Shown piece after piece: positions 1-8,844 of a stretch of 13,339 nt of DNA. The first letter of the stretch is position 1. Each line of letters opens with the position of its first letter. The notes under the pieces were generated by a model. It was not told where the DNA came from. It did no database searches and was given only the letters and a program-made list of their open reading frames with translations. Source of the DNA: Schleiferiaceae bacterium (GTDB taxonomy: Bacteria > Bacteroidota > Bacteroidia > Flavobacteriales > Schleiferiaceae); assembly GCA_025210575.1 (NCBI GenBank), contig JAOARK010000304.1:1-13339 (forward strand), in the 5' to 3' direction. The position numbers were made by a program, and so were the translations under genes.

Positions 1-220
1 CATGAGTATTAGCTACCCTTTACACCAAACCAATAAACCAAAGTATATGAAGAAAATACTCATTTAAGCGGAGCTCTTCCAAATCTTAAATTTCTTCTTA
101 TACCCTATAGGTATACAATTCTAATTCAATACTATGGGAATGGGTATTCTGGTGTTTGGTAGCTTCAGAATGTCTACCGAATATACGATAATTAACTGAA
201 ATGTTAATTATCAATTGGTT
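1..220. other. AT-rich intergenic region with several inverted repeats
   Basis: No convincing gene lies here on either strand. The longest frames are a 21-codon ATG frame on the plus strand (2-67) and a 16-codon ATG frame on the minus strand (63 down to 13), neither with recognisable content. Inverted repeats seen: atgagtatt (2-10) against aatactcat (55-63), 9 bp; a perfect 8-bp palindrome CCTATAGG (104-111) inside a looser TATACC/GGTATA pair (99-104/110-115); agctacc (11-17) against ggtagct (158-164); and a perfect 10-bp pair at 187-196/203-212. It is downstream of the rpoBC operon terminator. It may hold the promoter of a minus-strand gene beyond the left edge, since the first three bases are a minus-strand ATG, but that is a guess. 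Confidence 0.5.
187..212. repeat. Perfect 10-bp inverted repeat, 6-nt loop
   Basis: GATAATTAAC at 187-196 is matched exactly by GTTAATTATC at 203-212 with the loop TGAAAT. It sits just past the U-tract of the operon terminator. It has no T-run of its own, and the arms are AT-rich, so it is a poor terminator. It could be a dyad bound by a regulator of whatever lies to the left, or chance structure in AT-rich DNA. Confidence 0.4.
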
Positions 221-262
221 AAAAAGAAAAAAGCCGCTTTGTACTTACAAAGCGGCTTTTTT
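221..262 (-). terminator. Intrinsic terminator of the rpoBC-DUF3467 operon
   Basis: Positions 227-242 and 247-262 form a perfect 16-bp inverted repeat (core GCCGCTTTGT) around the 4-nt loop ACTT. On the minus strand the stem ends in six T, then C and five more T (down to 221), a classic rho-independent terminator. It begins only 4 bases beyond the DUF3467 stop codon, so that gene is the last of the operon. The plus strand also ends in six T, so the element could act in both directions. Confidence 0.93.
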
Positions 263-266
263 AAAC

Positions 267-587
267 TTATGCTTGTCCTGTTGGACCAAAATTCAGTGGA
301 ATTTGCGGTGGTTCAATATCCTTGATCTCGCCAAATTGCTGCTCGTATCGAACTACATTGTCTTGCAACGCTCTAAGCAAACGCTTGGCATGTTGAGGCG
401 TTAAAACCACTCTACTTTTCACTTTTGCCTTTGGTACTCCAGGCATCATTTGTATAAAATCTACCACAAACTCACTTGGCGAGTGGTTGATAATGGCAAG
501 GTTGGAATACACACCTCCTGCCATTTCTTCACTCAGCTCAACATTCATTTGCTGATTCTGATTGTCTACTTTGTTCTGATCGCTCAT
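267..587 (-). CDS. DUF3467 domain-containing protein
   Basis: A 106-residue protein recognised as DUF3467, a family often found directly after rpoC in Bacteroidota; no biochemical role is known to me. Visible layout: a polar Asn/Gln-rich N-terminus (1-20); a conserved block GVYSNLAIINHSPSEFVVDF (25-44) ending near MMPG (47-50), probably beta strands; SRVVLTPQHAKRLLRALQ (58-75) running into a predicted helix through about residue 85; and a Pro-rich tail. There is no signal peptide or membrane segment, so it is probably cytoplasmic. Its ATG lies one base after the rpoC stop codon (TAA-G-ATG), suggesting translational coupling, and the operon terminator follows almost at once. Co-expression with polymerase subunits makes an RNA-polymerase- or transcription-linked role a reasonable inference, not an observation. 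Confidence 0.92.
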   Translation of the reverse strand: MSDQNKVDNQNQQMNVELSEEMAGGVYSNLAIINHSPSEFVVDFIQMMPGVPKAKVKSRVVLTPQHAKRLLRALQDNVVRYEQQFGEIKDIEPPQIPLNFGPTGQA

Positions 588-588
588 C

Positions 589-3500
589 TTAAAGTGTCTC
601 TTCTAAATCCACTTCTTTGCTCTCCATCAACTGATCATACTCAGACTGAGATCCAACGATAGCTTCATCATAAACCTTCATACCTGTACCAGCAGGAATC
701 TTATGACCTACAATAACGTTTTCTTTCAATCCATCTAAGAAGTCTACTTTACCGCTTACTGCAGCTTCGTTCAACACCTTAGTTGTTTCCTGGAATGACG
801 CAGCAGAGATGAACGATTTTGTTTGTAGAGACGCTCTTGTAATACCCTGTAGGATTGGCGTTGCCGTGGCAGGCTGCGCATCTCTAGATACTACTAAGTT
901 CTTATCTTCTCTTGTCAAAATAGAGTTCTCATCTCTCAACTCGCGTGCAGAAACAATTTGACCTGCTTTGAATTTCTCAGAATCTCCTGCTTCTTCAACA
1001 ACTTTCTTGTCGTAGATCCAGTCGTTTTGCTCAATAAAGTCATTCTTGTGTACCAAGTTTCCTTCTAAGAAAGAAGTATCTCCTGGATCTTGAATGCTTA
1101 CTTTACGCATCATCTGACGAACGATTACCTCAAAGTGCTTATCGTTAATCTTCACACCCTGTAAACGGTAAACTTCCTGAATCTCATTTACAAGATACTC
1201 TTGTACACGAGTTGGTCCTTGAATCTTCAAGATATCAGATGGCGTAATTGCACCATCAGAAAGAGCCATACCCGCACGTACAAAGTCGTTCTCTTGAACA
1301 AGAATCTGCTTAGATAAGTTGATCAAGTACTTACGTTGCTCACCTGTTCTTGACTCAACAATGATCTCACGGTTACCACGCTTAATACGTCCATAAGAAA
1401 CAATACCGTCAATTTCAGAAACAACCGCTGGGTTAGAAGGGTTACGTGCTTCAAACAATTCTGTTACACGTGGTAGACCTCCTGTAATATCACCCGCTTT
1501 TGCAGATTTTCTAGGAATCTTAACCAACACCTGACCAGACTTGATCTCGTCTCCTTCTTCTACCATGATGTGTGCACCAGCTGGTAGCGTATAGTGACGA
1601 ATCTCTTCTCCTTTCGTATCCAAGATCTGGATAGTTGGAACCAACTTACGGTTTCTACCCATTTCAGAAATTACCTTGTCTTGGAAACCTGTTTGCTCAT
1701 CAATCTCCACAGAGTAAGTAGTACCTTGGATAATATCTTGGTAACCAATCTTACCTGGGAATTCTGAGATAATTACAGCATTATAAGGGTCCCAGCTACA
1801 AATAACTTCGTCTTTCTTAATTTTCTGTCCGTTCTTAACAACCAAGCTAGAACCATAAGGCACGTTACTAGACATTACCTGAATTCCAGTCTTCTCGTCA
1901 ACGATCTTAACCTCACCTGTACGACCAATAACGATCTCAGCTTTGTTCCCTTCAAGGTCCTCACCCATTACCGTTCTAACGTCATCCAAGTCAACAATAC
2001 CGTTAAACTTAGCAGTTAAGCGACTATCAACAGCAGCGTTACCTGCAGTACCACCCACGTGGAATGTACGTAGTGTAAGCTGTGTACCTGGTTCTCCAAT
2101 AGACTGTGCGGCAATTACACCAACAGACTCTCCTCTTTGAACCATTTTGGCTGATGATAAGTTTCTTCCATAACACTTACCACAAATACCACGTTTTGCT
2201 TCACATGTTAATGGAGATCTTACCTCTACCATTTCAATTGGAGATACTTCAATGCTTGCAGCGATCTCTTCTGTGATCAAACCACCAGCTTCAACATAAA
2301 CTTCTCCAGAAATAGGATCTACAACATCGTGCAATGACACACGACCAATAATTCTTTCTTCTAAAGTCTCAACAACATCATCGTTGTTTTTCAACGCAGA
2401 AACTTCAACACCTCTAAGGGTACCACAATCTTCTTCGTTTACAACAACATCTTGAGCCACATCTACCAATCTACGCGTTAGGTAACCCGCATCCGCTGTT
2501 TTCAAAGCGGTATCTGCAAGACCTTTACGTGCACCGTGTGTAGAAATAAAGTACTCAAGAATTGAAAGACCTTCTTTAAAGTTAGAGATAATCGGGTTTT
2601 CAATAATCTCACCTCCTGCAGAACCAGATTTTTGCGGCTTGGCCATCAGACCACGCATACCAGACAGCTGACGAATCTGTTCTTTCGAACCCCTCGCACC
2701 AGAGTCAAGCATCATATAAATCGGGTTAAATCCTTGTCTGTCATTAATCAAGTCAGACATGGCAGCATGAGTAAGCTGTGCGTTCTTTTTCGTCCACACA
2801 TCAATAACCTGATTGTAACGCTCGTTGTTGGTAATCAATCCCATGTTATAGTTATTGAAAATACCTTCAACTTCTTCTTGCGCTGAATTAATCAAGTCTA
2901 CTTTTTGATCTGGAATACGGATATCTCCGATAGAGAATGAAAGACCTCCTTTAAAGGCGTTCATATATCCTAATCCCTTCATATCATCTAAGAACTTCGC
3001 AGTTGTAGGAACATCTGTATCTCTTAAGATGTCTGCAATAATCTCACGAAGTGCTTTCTTAGTTAATAGCTCATCAATAAAACCAACTTGCTCTGGTACA
3101 ACTGTGTTAAACAACACTCTACCAACAGTAGTTTCAATGATCTTATTCTTAAGCTCTCCTTCTTCTTTAACCTTAGCTCTTACCTTGATAACAGCGTTCA
3201 AGTCAACTCTACCTTCGTTGTAAGCAATGTTTACTTCTTCATCAGAGTAGAAAGTCAAACCTTCACCTTTTACAGGATGCTCTTTCGTATTCTTTCTGGC
3301 CTTTGTCATATAATAAAGACCCAATACCATATCCTGAGAAGGTACTGTAATAGGAGCAGCGTTAGCTGGGTTCAAGATGTTGTGAGAAGCCAACATTAAG
3401 ATCTGAGCCTCTAGTATAGCTGGAGGTCCTAATGGTAAGTGAACCGCCATCTGGTCACCATCGAAATCCGCGTTAAACGCTGTACATACCAATGGATGAA

Positions 3501-4899
3501 GCTGGATCGCTTTACCTTCGATCAATTTTGGCTGAAACGCCTGAATACCTAAACGGTGCAGAGTTGGAGCACGGTTAAGTAACACAGGGTGTCCTTTCAT
3601 CACGTTTTCTAGAATATCCCAAACAACTGGGTCTCTTCTATCTATAATTTTCTTCGCTGATTTTACGGTTTTAACAATACCGCGCTCAATCAATTTACGA
3701 ATAATAAAAGGCTTGAAAAGCTCAGCGGCCATTCCTTTTGGAAGACCACATTCGTGTAATTTCAATTCTGGTCCAACAACAATTACCGAACGAGCAGAAT
3801 AATCAACACGTTTACCCAACAAGTTTTGACGGAAACGTCCTTGCTTACCTTTTAAGCTATCAGAAAGAGATTTCAATGGTCTGTTTGCCTCTGTCTTCAC
3901 AGCACTAGATTTTCTAGTGTTATCGAATAATGAGTCAACAGATTCTTGAAGCATACGCTTTTCGTTACGTAAGATTACTTCAGGAGCTTTGATCTCTAAC
4001 AAACGCTTCAAACGGTTGTTACGGATAATTACTCTACGGTAAAGGTCATTCAAATCAGAAGTTGCGAAACGACCACCATCTAGAGGCACCAATGGACGTA
4101 ATTCTGGTGGGATAATTGGCACCACCTTCACAACCATCCACTCTGGGTTGTTCTCTATTCTTGAGTTTGCATCTCTTAAAGACTCAACTACTTGAAGACG
4201 CTTTAAGGCCTCTTGCTTTCTTTGCTGAGAAGTTTCAGTGTTGGCTTTATGTCTTAGAGAGAATGACAACTCATCAAGATCCAATCTTTGTAGTAAGCTA
4301 ATGATCGCTTCTCCACCCATCTTAGCGATGAATTTGTTTGGATCATTATCCTCTAAATATTGGTTCTCAACTGGTAATCTTTCTAGTGCATCTAAGTACT
4401 CTTCTTCAGTTAAGTACTGAAGGTATTCTAACGGGTTACCCTCGTTATCTACTGCACCACCTGCATTAATTACAACATAGCGCTCATAGTAAATAATCAT
4501 GTCTAACTTCTTAGAAGGAAGACCTAATAAGTAACCAATTTTGTTAGGTAAAGAACGGAAGTACCAAATGTGTACCACAGGTACAACTAAACTGATGTGA
4601 CCGATACGATCTCTACGTACTTTCTTTTCGGTTACTTCAACACCACAACGGTCGCAAACAATACCCTTATATCTAATACGCTTGTATTTACCACAAGCAC
4701 ATTCGTAATCCTTTACAGGACCAAAAATACGCTCACAAAACAGACCGTCACGCTCTGGCTTGTGTGTACGATAGTTAATGGTCTCAGGCTTTAACACTTC
4801 ACCAAATGAACTTTCTAAGATATTCTCTGGAGAAGACAAGCTGATGGTGATTTTAGAGAAACCACTGTTAGAAGCTTTTTCGTTTTTATTAAATGCCAT
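589..4899 (-). CDS. rpoC: DNA-directed RNA polymerase subunit beta'
   Basis: The 1436-residue beta' subunit forms, with beta, the catalytic core of RNA polymerase. N-terminal zinc site: C67, C69, C82, C85. The active-site motif NADFDGD spans 476-482, with the Mg-binding aspartates D478, D480 and D482. A second zinc site uses C825, C899, C906 and C909. The bridge/trigger region includes GEPGTQLTLRTFHVGGTAG (935-953). The trigger-loop C-terminal half resumes near GDITGGLPRVTELFEAR (from 1136), leaving about 185 residues between the halves, consistent with an SI3-type insertion. All catalytic residues are present. The start MAFNKNEK is preceded by TTTTAGAAA and no Shine-Dalgarno motif. It lies 39 nt after rpoB with only a weak 4-bp hairpin between them, so the two are surely co-transcribed. 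Confidence 0.99.
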   Translation of the reverse strand: MAFNKNEKASNSGFSKITISLSSPENILESSFGEVLKPETINYRTHKPERDGLFCERIFGPVKDYECACGKYKRIRYKGIVCDRCGVEVTEKKVRRDRIGHISLVVPVVHIWYFRSLPNKIGYLLGLPSKKLDMIIYYERYVVINAGGAVDNEGNPLEYLQYLTEEEYLDALERLPVENQYLEDNDPNKFIAKMGGEAIISLLQRLDLDELSFSLRHKANTETSQQRKQEALKRLQVVESLRDANSRIENNPEWMVVKVVPIIPPELRPLVPLDGGRFATSDLNDLYRRVIIRNNRLKRLLEIKAPEVILRNEKRMLQESVDSLFDNTRKSSAVKTEANRPLKSLSDSLKGKQGRFRQNLLGKRVDYSARSVIVVGPELKLHECGLPKGMAAELFKPFIIRKLIERGIVKTVKSAKKIIDRRDPVVWDILENVMKGHPVLLNRAPTLHRLGIQAFQPKLIEGKAIQLHPLVCTAFNADFDGDQMAVHLPLGPPAILEAQILMLASHNILNPANAAPITVPSQDMVLGLYYMTKARKNTKEHPVKGEGLTFYSDEEVNIAYNEGRVDLNAVIKVRAKVKEEGELKNKIIETTVGRVLFNTVVPEQVGFIDELLTKKALREIIADILRDTDVPTTAKFLDDMKGLGYMNAFKGGLSFSIGDIRIPDQKVDLINSAQEEVEGIFNNYNMGLITNNERYNQVIDVWTKKNAQLTHAAMSDLINDRQGFNPIYMMLDSGARGSKEQIRQLSGMRGLMAKPQKSGSAGGEIIENPIISNFKEGLSILEYFISTHGARKGLADTALKTADAGYLTRRLVDVAQDVVVNEEDCGTLRGVEVSALKNNDDVVETLEERIIGRVSLHDVVDPISGEVYVEAGGLITEEIAASIEVSPIEMVEVRSPLTCEAKRGICGKCYGRNLSSAKMVQRGESVGVIAAQSIGEPGTQLTLRTFHVGGTAGNAAVDSRLTAKFNGIVDLDDVRTVMGEDLEGNKAEIVIGRTGEVKIVDEKTGIQVMSSNVPYGSSLVVKNGQKIKKDEVICSWDPYNAVIISEFPGKIGYQDIIQGTTYSVEIDEQTGFQDKVISEMGRNRKLVPTIQILDTKGEEIRHYTLPAGAHIMVEEGDEIKSGQVLVKIPRKSAKAGDITGGLPRVTELFEARNPSNPAVVSEIDGIVSYGRIKRGNREIIVESRTGEQRKYLINLSKQILVQENDFVRAGMALSDGAITPSDILKIQGPTRVQEYLVNEIQEVYRLQGVKINDKHFEVIVRQMMRKVSIQDPGDTSFLEGNLVHKNDFIEQNDWIYDKKVVEEAGDSEKFKAGQIVSARELRDENSILTREDKNLVVSRDAQPATATPILQGITRASLQTKSFISAASFQETTKVLNEAAVSGKVDFLDGLKENVIVGHKIPAGTGMKVYDEAIVGSQSEYDQLMESKEVDLEETL

Positions 4900-4938
4900 T
4901 TTCTAAAATTTTGTTTGTGTAGTTTAACCTACTAATTC

Positions 4939-7900
4939 TTAATCCATAGTAATTTTCAACCCTAATCCTTTCAATTCGTGTAACAATACGTTAAACGATT
5001 CTGGGATTCCAGGTTCAGGCATACGCTCTCCTTTTACTATAGATTCGTATGTCTTAGCACGACCAATTACATCATCCGATTTAACGGTCAAAATTTCTCT
5101 TAAGATGTTAGATGCACCAAATGCCTCCAGTGCCCATACTTCCATCTCTCCAAAACGCTGACCTCCAAATTGAGCTTTACCACCCAATGGCTGTTGTGTA
5201 ATAAGAGAGTATGGTCCGATAGAACGAGCGTGCATTTTATCATCTACCATGTGGCCTAGCTTAAGCATGTAGATAACACCTACTGTAGCTCTTTGCTTAA
5301 ACTTGTCTCCAGTACCTCCATCATTCAACTGCGTATGACCGAATTCTGGAAGACCTGCATCAGCAATGTACTTAGAAATATCGTCAAGAGAAGCACCATC
5401 GAAAATTGGCGTAGCAAATTTTCTACCCAACTTGATACCAGCCCATCCTAGCACTGTTTCATAAATCTGTCCAATGTTCATACGAGAAGGTACACCCAAT
5501 GGATTCAATACGATATCAACTGGAGTTCCGTCTTCTAAGAATGGCATATCCTCATCACGAACAATCTTAGCAACAATACCTTTGTTACCGTGACGACCCG
5601 CCATCTTATCACCTACTTTAAGCTTACGCTTCTTAGCGATGTAAACTTTTGCAAGTTTCACGATTCCTGCTGGTAGCTCATCACCTACAGAAATGTTGAA
5701 TTTCTTACGTCTGTTCATACCTGCCAAGTCGCTCACTTTAATCTTATAGTTATGGATCAAAGTTTGGATCAACTCATTCTTACCAGCATCGGTAGTCCAG
5801 TTGTTACCAGAAATTCTAGAGAAGTCTTCAATGCTGTTCAACATTTTCAAAGTGAACTTCGTTCCTTTAGGAATAACAACTTCATTCAAGTCGTTTTTCA
5901 CACCTTGACTCGTTCTACCTTGAACAATTGTGGCTACTTTTTCAAGTAGTCTTGAACGAAGCTTTTCAGCTTCAGCAGCAAATCCACTTTCTAGGATTTC
6001 TAAATCTTCTTTATCCTTAGCTCTTTGTCTTCTGTCTTTTACAGAACGAGCGAATAATTTCTTGTCAATTACAACTCCACTTAAAGATGGAGAAGCTTTC
6101 AATGAAGCATCTTTTACATCACCGGCTTTGTCACCAAAGATGGCACGTAAAAGTTTTTCTTCTGGAGAAGGATCAGATTCTCCTTTAGGAGTAATCTTAC
6201 CGATCAAAATATCACCAGGCCCTACTTCAGCACCTACACGGATCATTCCGTTTTCATCCAAGTCTTTAGTAGCCTCTTCAGAAACGTTAGGAATATCAGC
6301 AGTAAGTTCTTCCTGACCCAATTTAGTATCTCTTACTTCTAAAGAATACTCGTCAATGTGAAGAGAAGTAAAAATATCTTCTCTTACCACTTTCTGGTTA
6401 ATCACGATAGCATCCTCGAAGTTGTATCCTTTCCAAGGCATAAACGCTACAACAAGGTTTCTACCCAATGCCAATTCTCCGTTCTCAGTTGCATAACCTT
6501 CACAAAGAACCTGACCTAAAGAAACTCTATCACCTTTTCTTACAATTGGCTTCAAGTTTACTGTGGTACCTTGGTTCGTTTTACGGAATTTAGTCAACTT
6601 ATAGATCTTCAAATCCGTGTCAAAGCTTACTAACTCCTCTTCAGCCGTTCTATCGTAACGAATGTGAATCTCTTTTGAATCAACATACTCAACAGTACCT
6701 TCACCTTCAGCGTTAATCAATACTCTAGAATCTTTCGCAACTTGCTGCTCAAGACCTGTGCCGACAACAGGTGCCTGTGGTCTTAACAATGGAACTGCCT
6801 GACGCATCATGTTCGATCCCATCAATGCACGGTTCGCATCATCATGCTCCAAGAATGGAATTAACGATGCCGAAATAGATGCAATCTGGTTTGGAGATAC
6901 GTCCATGTAGTTCAACTTGTCTGGCTCAATTACTGGGAAGTCACCTTCCTCTCTCGCCTTCACTTTGTTGCTCTCAAAGTCTCCACTTTCATTTACCGGG
7001 GCATTCGCTTGTGCGATTACCATTGCTTCTTCTTCTTCAGCACTTAAGTAAACTGGTTCTTCATTTAAAGCAACTTTACCTTCAACTACCTTTCTGTAAG
7101 GAGTTTCGATAAAGCCCATTGAATTCACTTTCGCATATACACACAAAGAAGAAATCAAACCAATGTTTGGTCCTTCAGGCGTTTCAATAGGACAAAGACG
7201 ACCGTAATGCGTGTAGTGAACATCTCGAACCTCGAAACCAGCTCTTTCTCGAGAAAGACCTCCTGGCCCTAAAGCTGACATTCTACGTTTGTGAGTAACC
7301 TCAGAAAGTGGATTCGTTTGATCCATAAACTGAGACAACTGATTCGTTCCAAAGAAAGAGTTAATCACAGAAGAAAGAGTCTTCGCGTTGATCAAGTCTA
7401 GAGGAGTAAATACCTCGTTGTCACGAACGTTCATTCTTTCACGAATAGTACGAGCCATTCTAGAAAGACCTACACCAAATTGGTTAGCCATTTGCTCACC
7501 AACTGTACGTACTCGTCTGTTACTTAAGTGGTCAATATCATCAATCTCAGCCTTAGAGTTAATCAACTCAATCAAGTACTTGATGATACTGATAATATCT
7601 TGCTTAGTTAAGATTTGGATTTCTTCATCGATATCCAACTCTAACTTTTTATTCAGTCTATAACGACCTACAGAACCAAGGTTATAACGTTGCTCAGAGA
7701 AGAACAACTTATCAATGATTCCTCTTGCAGTTTCCTCATCAGGCGGTTCTGCATTACGCAGCTGACGGTAAACGTGCTCTACCGCTTCTTTCTCAGAGTT
7801 GGTAGGGTCTTTTTGTAATGTGTTGTAGATAATAGAATACTCAGAAGACGCAATGTCTTCTCTATGAAGAAGAACAGTAGCTACTTCAGCATCTAAAATA

Positions 7901-8754
7901 TCTTCCATGTGATCTTTCTCTAGAATCGTGTCACGATCTAAGATCACTTCGTTACGCTCAATAGACACTACCTCTCCAGTATCTTCATCCACGAAATCTT
8001 CGATCCATGTTTTCAATACACGAGCGGCTAATTTTCTACCCATAATACGCTTAAGCGCAGCCTTAGAAACTTTAACCTCTTCAGCTAAGTCAAATATTTC
8101 TAAGATATCCTTATCCCTTTCGTATCCGATGGCGCGGAACAAAGTGGTTACAGGTAACTTTTTCTTTCTATCGATGTAAGCATACATCACACTGTTGATG
8201 TCAGTAGCGAATTCTATCCATGATCCTTTAAAAGGAATAATACGAGCAGAATAAAGCTTTGTACCATTGGCATGGTAGCTCTGACCTAAGAATACACCAG
8301 GTGAACGGTGTAATTGAGAAACCACTACTCTTTCAGCACCGTTGATGATGAAAGTACCACGTGGAGTCATATAAGGAATTGTACCTAAATAAACATCCTG
8401 AACGATTGTTTCGAAATCTTCGTGTTCTGGATCGGTACAGTATAATTTAAGTCTTGTTTTAACTGGAACACTATAGGTCAAACCTCTTTCAATACACTCT
8501 GTTTCAGAGTATCTTGCAGGCTCGATGAAGTAGTCCAAAAATTCCAATACAAATTGCCCTCTGGCGTCTGTAATTGGGAAGTTGTCAGAGAAAACACCAT
8601 AAAGACCTTCTTCTAGTCTGTCTTCTGGCTTGGTGTCTACCTGAAAAAATTCTTGAAAGGATTGCAGCTGGATATTTAAAAAATCCGGGTATTGTGCGGT
8701 GTTGGTTATTGAAGCGAAATTAATACGCTCTCCCATTGCTGAAGAATTTGCCAT
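4939..8754 (-). CDS. rpoB: DNA-directed RNA polymerase subunit beta
   Basis: The 1271-residue beta subunit of RNA polymerase. The frame is open up to a GTG at 8778, but I choose the ATG at 8754 (MANSSAMGERINFAS), because the GTG extension (MYNKLSKS) is not family-like and begins right at the upstream hairpin; a third candidate is the ATG six codons further in (MGERINFAS). Rifampicin-pocket segment: QLSQFMDQTNPLSEVTHKRR begins at about residue 472, with D478, H488 and S493 equivalent to E. coli D516, H526 and S531, all wild-type, so no classical resistance change is visible. E780-D781 match E. coli E813-D814. KMAGRHGNKG (1050-1059) carries the active-centre lysines K1050 and K1058. It follows rplL across an attenuator-like hairpin and precedes rpoC by 39 nt. 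Confidence 0.97.
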   Translation of the reverse strand: MANSSAMGERINFASITNTAQYPDFLNIQLQSFQEFFQVDTKPEDRLEEGLYGVFSDNFPITDARGQFVLEFLDYFIEPARYSETECIERGLTYSVPVKTRLKLYCTDPEHEDFETIVQDVYLGTIPYMTPRGTFIINGAERVVVSQLHRSPGVFLGQSYHANGTKLYSARIIPFKGSWIEFATDINSVMYAYIDRKKKLPVTTLFRAIGYERDKDILEIFDLAEEVKVSKAALKRIMGRKLAARVLKTWIEDFVDEDTGEVVSIERNEVILDRDTILEKDHMEDILDAEVATVLLHREDIASSEYSIIYNTLQKDPTNSEKEAVEHVYRQLRNAEPPDEETARGIIDKLFFSEQRYNLGSVGRYRLNKKLELDIDEEIQILTKQDIISIIKYLIELINSKAEIDDIDHLSNRRVRTVGEQMANQFGVGLSRMARTIRERMNVRDNEVFTPLDLINAKTLSSVINSFFGTNQLSQFMDQTNPLSEVTHKRRMSALGPGGLSRERAGFEVRDVHYTHYGRLCPIETPEGPNIGLISSLCVYAKVNSMGFIETPYRKVVEGKVALNEEPVYLSAEEEEAMVIAQANAPVNESGDFESNKVKAREEGDFPVIEPDKLNYMDVSPNQIASISASLIPFLEHDDANRALMGSNMMRQAVPLLRPQAPVVGTGLEQQVAKDSRVLINAEGEGTVEYVDSKEIHIRYDRTAEEELVSFDTDLKIYKLTKFRKTNQGTTVNLKPIVRKGDRVSLGQVLCEGYATENGELALGRNLVVAFMPWKGYNFEDAIVINQKVVREDIFTSLHIDEYSLEVRDTKLGQEELTADIPNVSEEATKDLDENGMIRVGAEVGPGDILIGKITPKGESDPSPEEKLLRAIFGDKAGDVKDASLKASPSLSGVVIDKKLFARSVKDRRQRAKDKEDLEILESGFAAEAEKLRSRLLEKVATIVQGRTSQGVKNDLNEVVIPKGTKFTLKMLNSIEDFSRISGNNWTTDAGKNELIQTLIHNYKIKVSDLAGMNRRKKFNISVGDELPAGIVKLAKVYIAKKRKLKVGDKMAGRHGNKGIVAKIVRDEDMPFLEDGTPVDIVLNPLGVPSRMNIGQIYETVLGWAGIKLGRKFATPIFDGASLDDISKYIADAGLPEFGHTQLNDGGTGDKFKQRATVGVIYMLKLGHMVDDKMHARSIGPYSLITQQPLGGKAQFGGQRFGEMEVWALEAFGASNILREILTVKSDDVIGRAKTYESIVKGERMPEPGIPESFNVLLHELKGLGLKITMD

Positions 8755-8778
8755 CGATTTACTTAATTTATTATACAC

Positions 8779-8834
8779 AAAAGGGTTTAGGCCAATAGGA
8801 TAATTCCTAACGACCTAAACCTTAAAAAGTTAAG
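8779..8834 (-). promoter_or_regulatory. Putative rplL-rpoB intergenic attenuator hairpin
   Basis: The transcript of this gap folds into a long hairpin at 8784-8821. The outer arms GGTTTAGG/CCTAAACC (8814-8821 with 8784-8791 on the minus strand) are perfect. They extend through a U-G, a C-G and a G-U pair, then one U-U mismatch, then a perfect 5-bp TAGGA/TCCTA stem closed by the loop ATTA. The minus strand continues CTTTTGTGT, a short interrupted U-tract, so it should terminate only partially. A smaller hairpin, CTTAA/TTAAG (8821-8834), sits just upstream and shares one base with it. E. coli has a partial terminator at the same place that lowers rpoBC expression relative to ribosomal protein genes; a matching role here is inferred from position and shape. 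Confidence 0.65.
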
Positions 8835-8844
8835 ATGAGTAGGC

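Noticed and set aside
1..3. Minus-strand ATG at the very edge as the start of a next gene
   Set aside because: Only the three bases are visible, with no coding sequence to judge.
39..47. Minus-strand TATACTTTG resembling a Bacteroidota -7 box (TAnnTTTG)
   Set aside because: Spacing is off by one base and no matching upstream TTG box is convincing.
2..67. Plus-strand 21-codon ATG frame and overlapping minus-strand 16-codon frame (63 to 13)
   Set aside because: Both are very short, have no recognisable residues or initiation context, and are easily expected by chance in AT-rich DNA.
5930..6316. Long plus-strand open frame opposite rpoB, and similar ones opposite rpoC, tuf, nusG and rplK
   Set aside because: They are antisense shadows of highly conserved genes, low in complexity and without family resemblance.
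7254..7329. Possible rifampicin-resistance change in RpoB
   Set aside because: D478, H488 and S493 (E. coli 516, 526, 531) are wild-type; the N-to-T difference at residue 480 looks like ordinary lineage variation.
8768..8783. Minus-strand TATAAT before rpoB as a promoter
   Set aside because: No suitably spaced -35 element, and Bacteroidota housekeeping promoters use a different consensus; it is more likely AT-rich leader.
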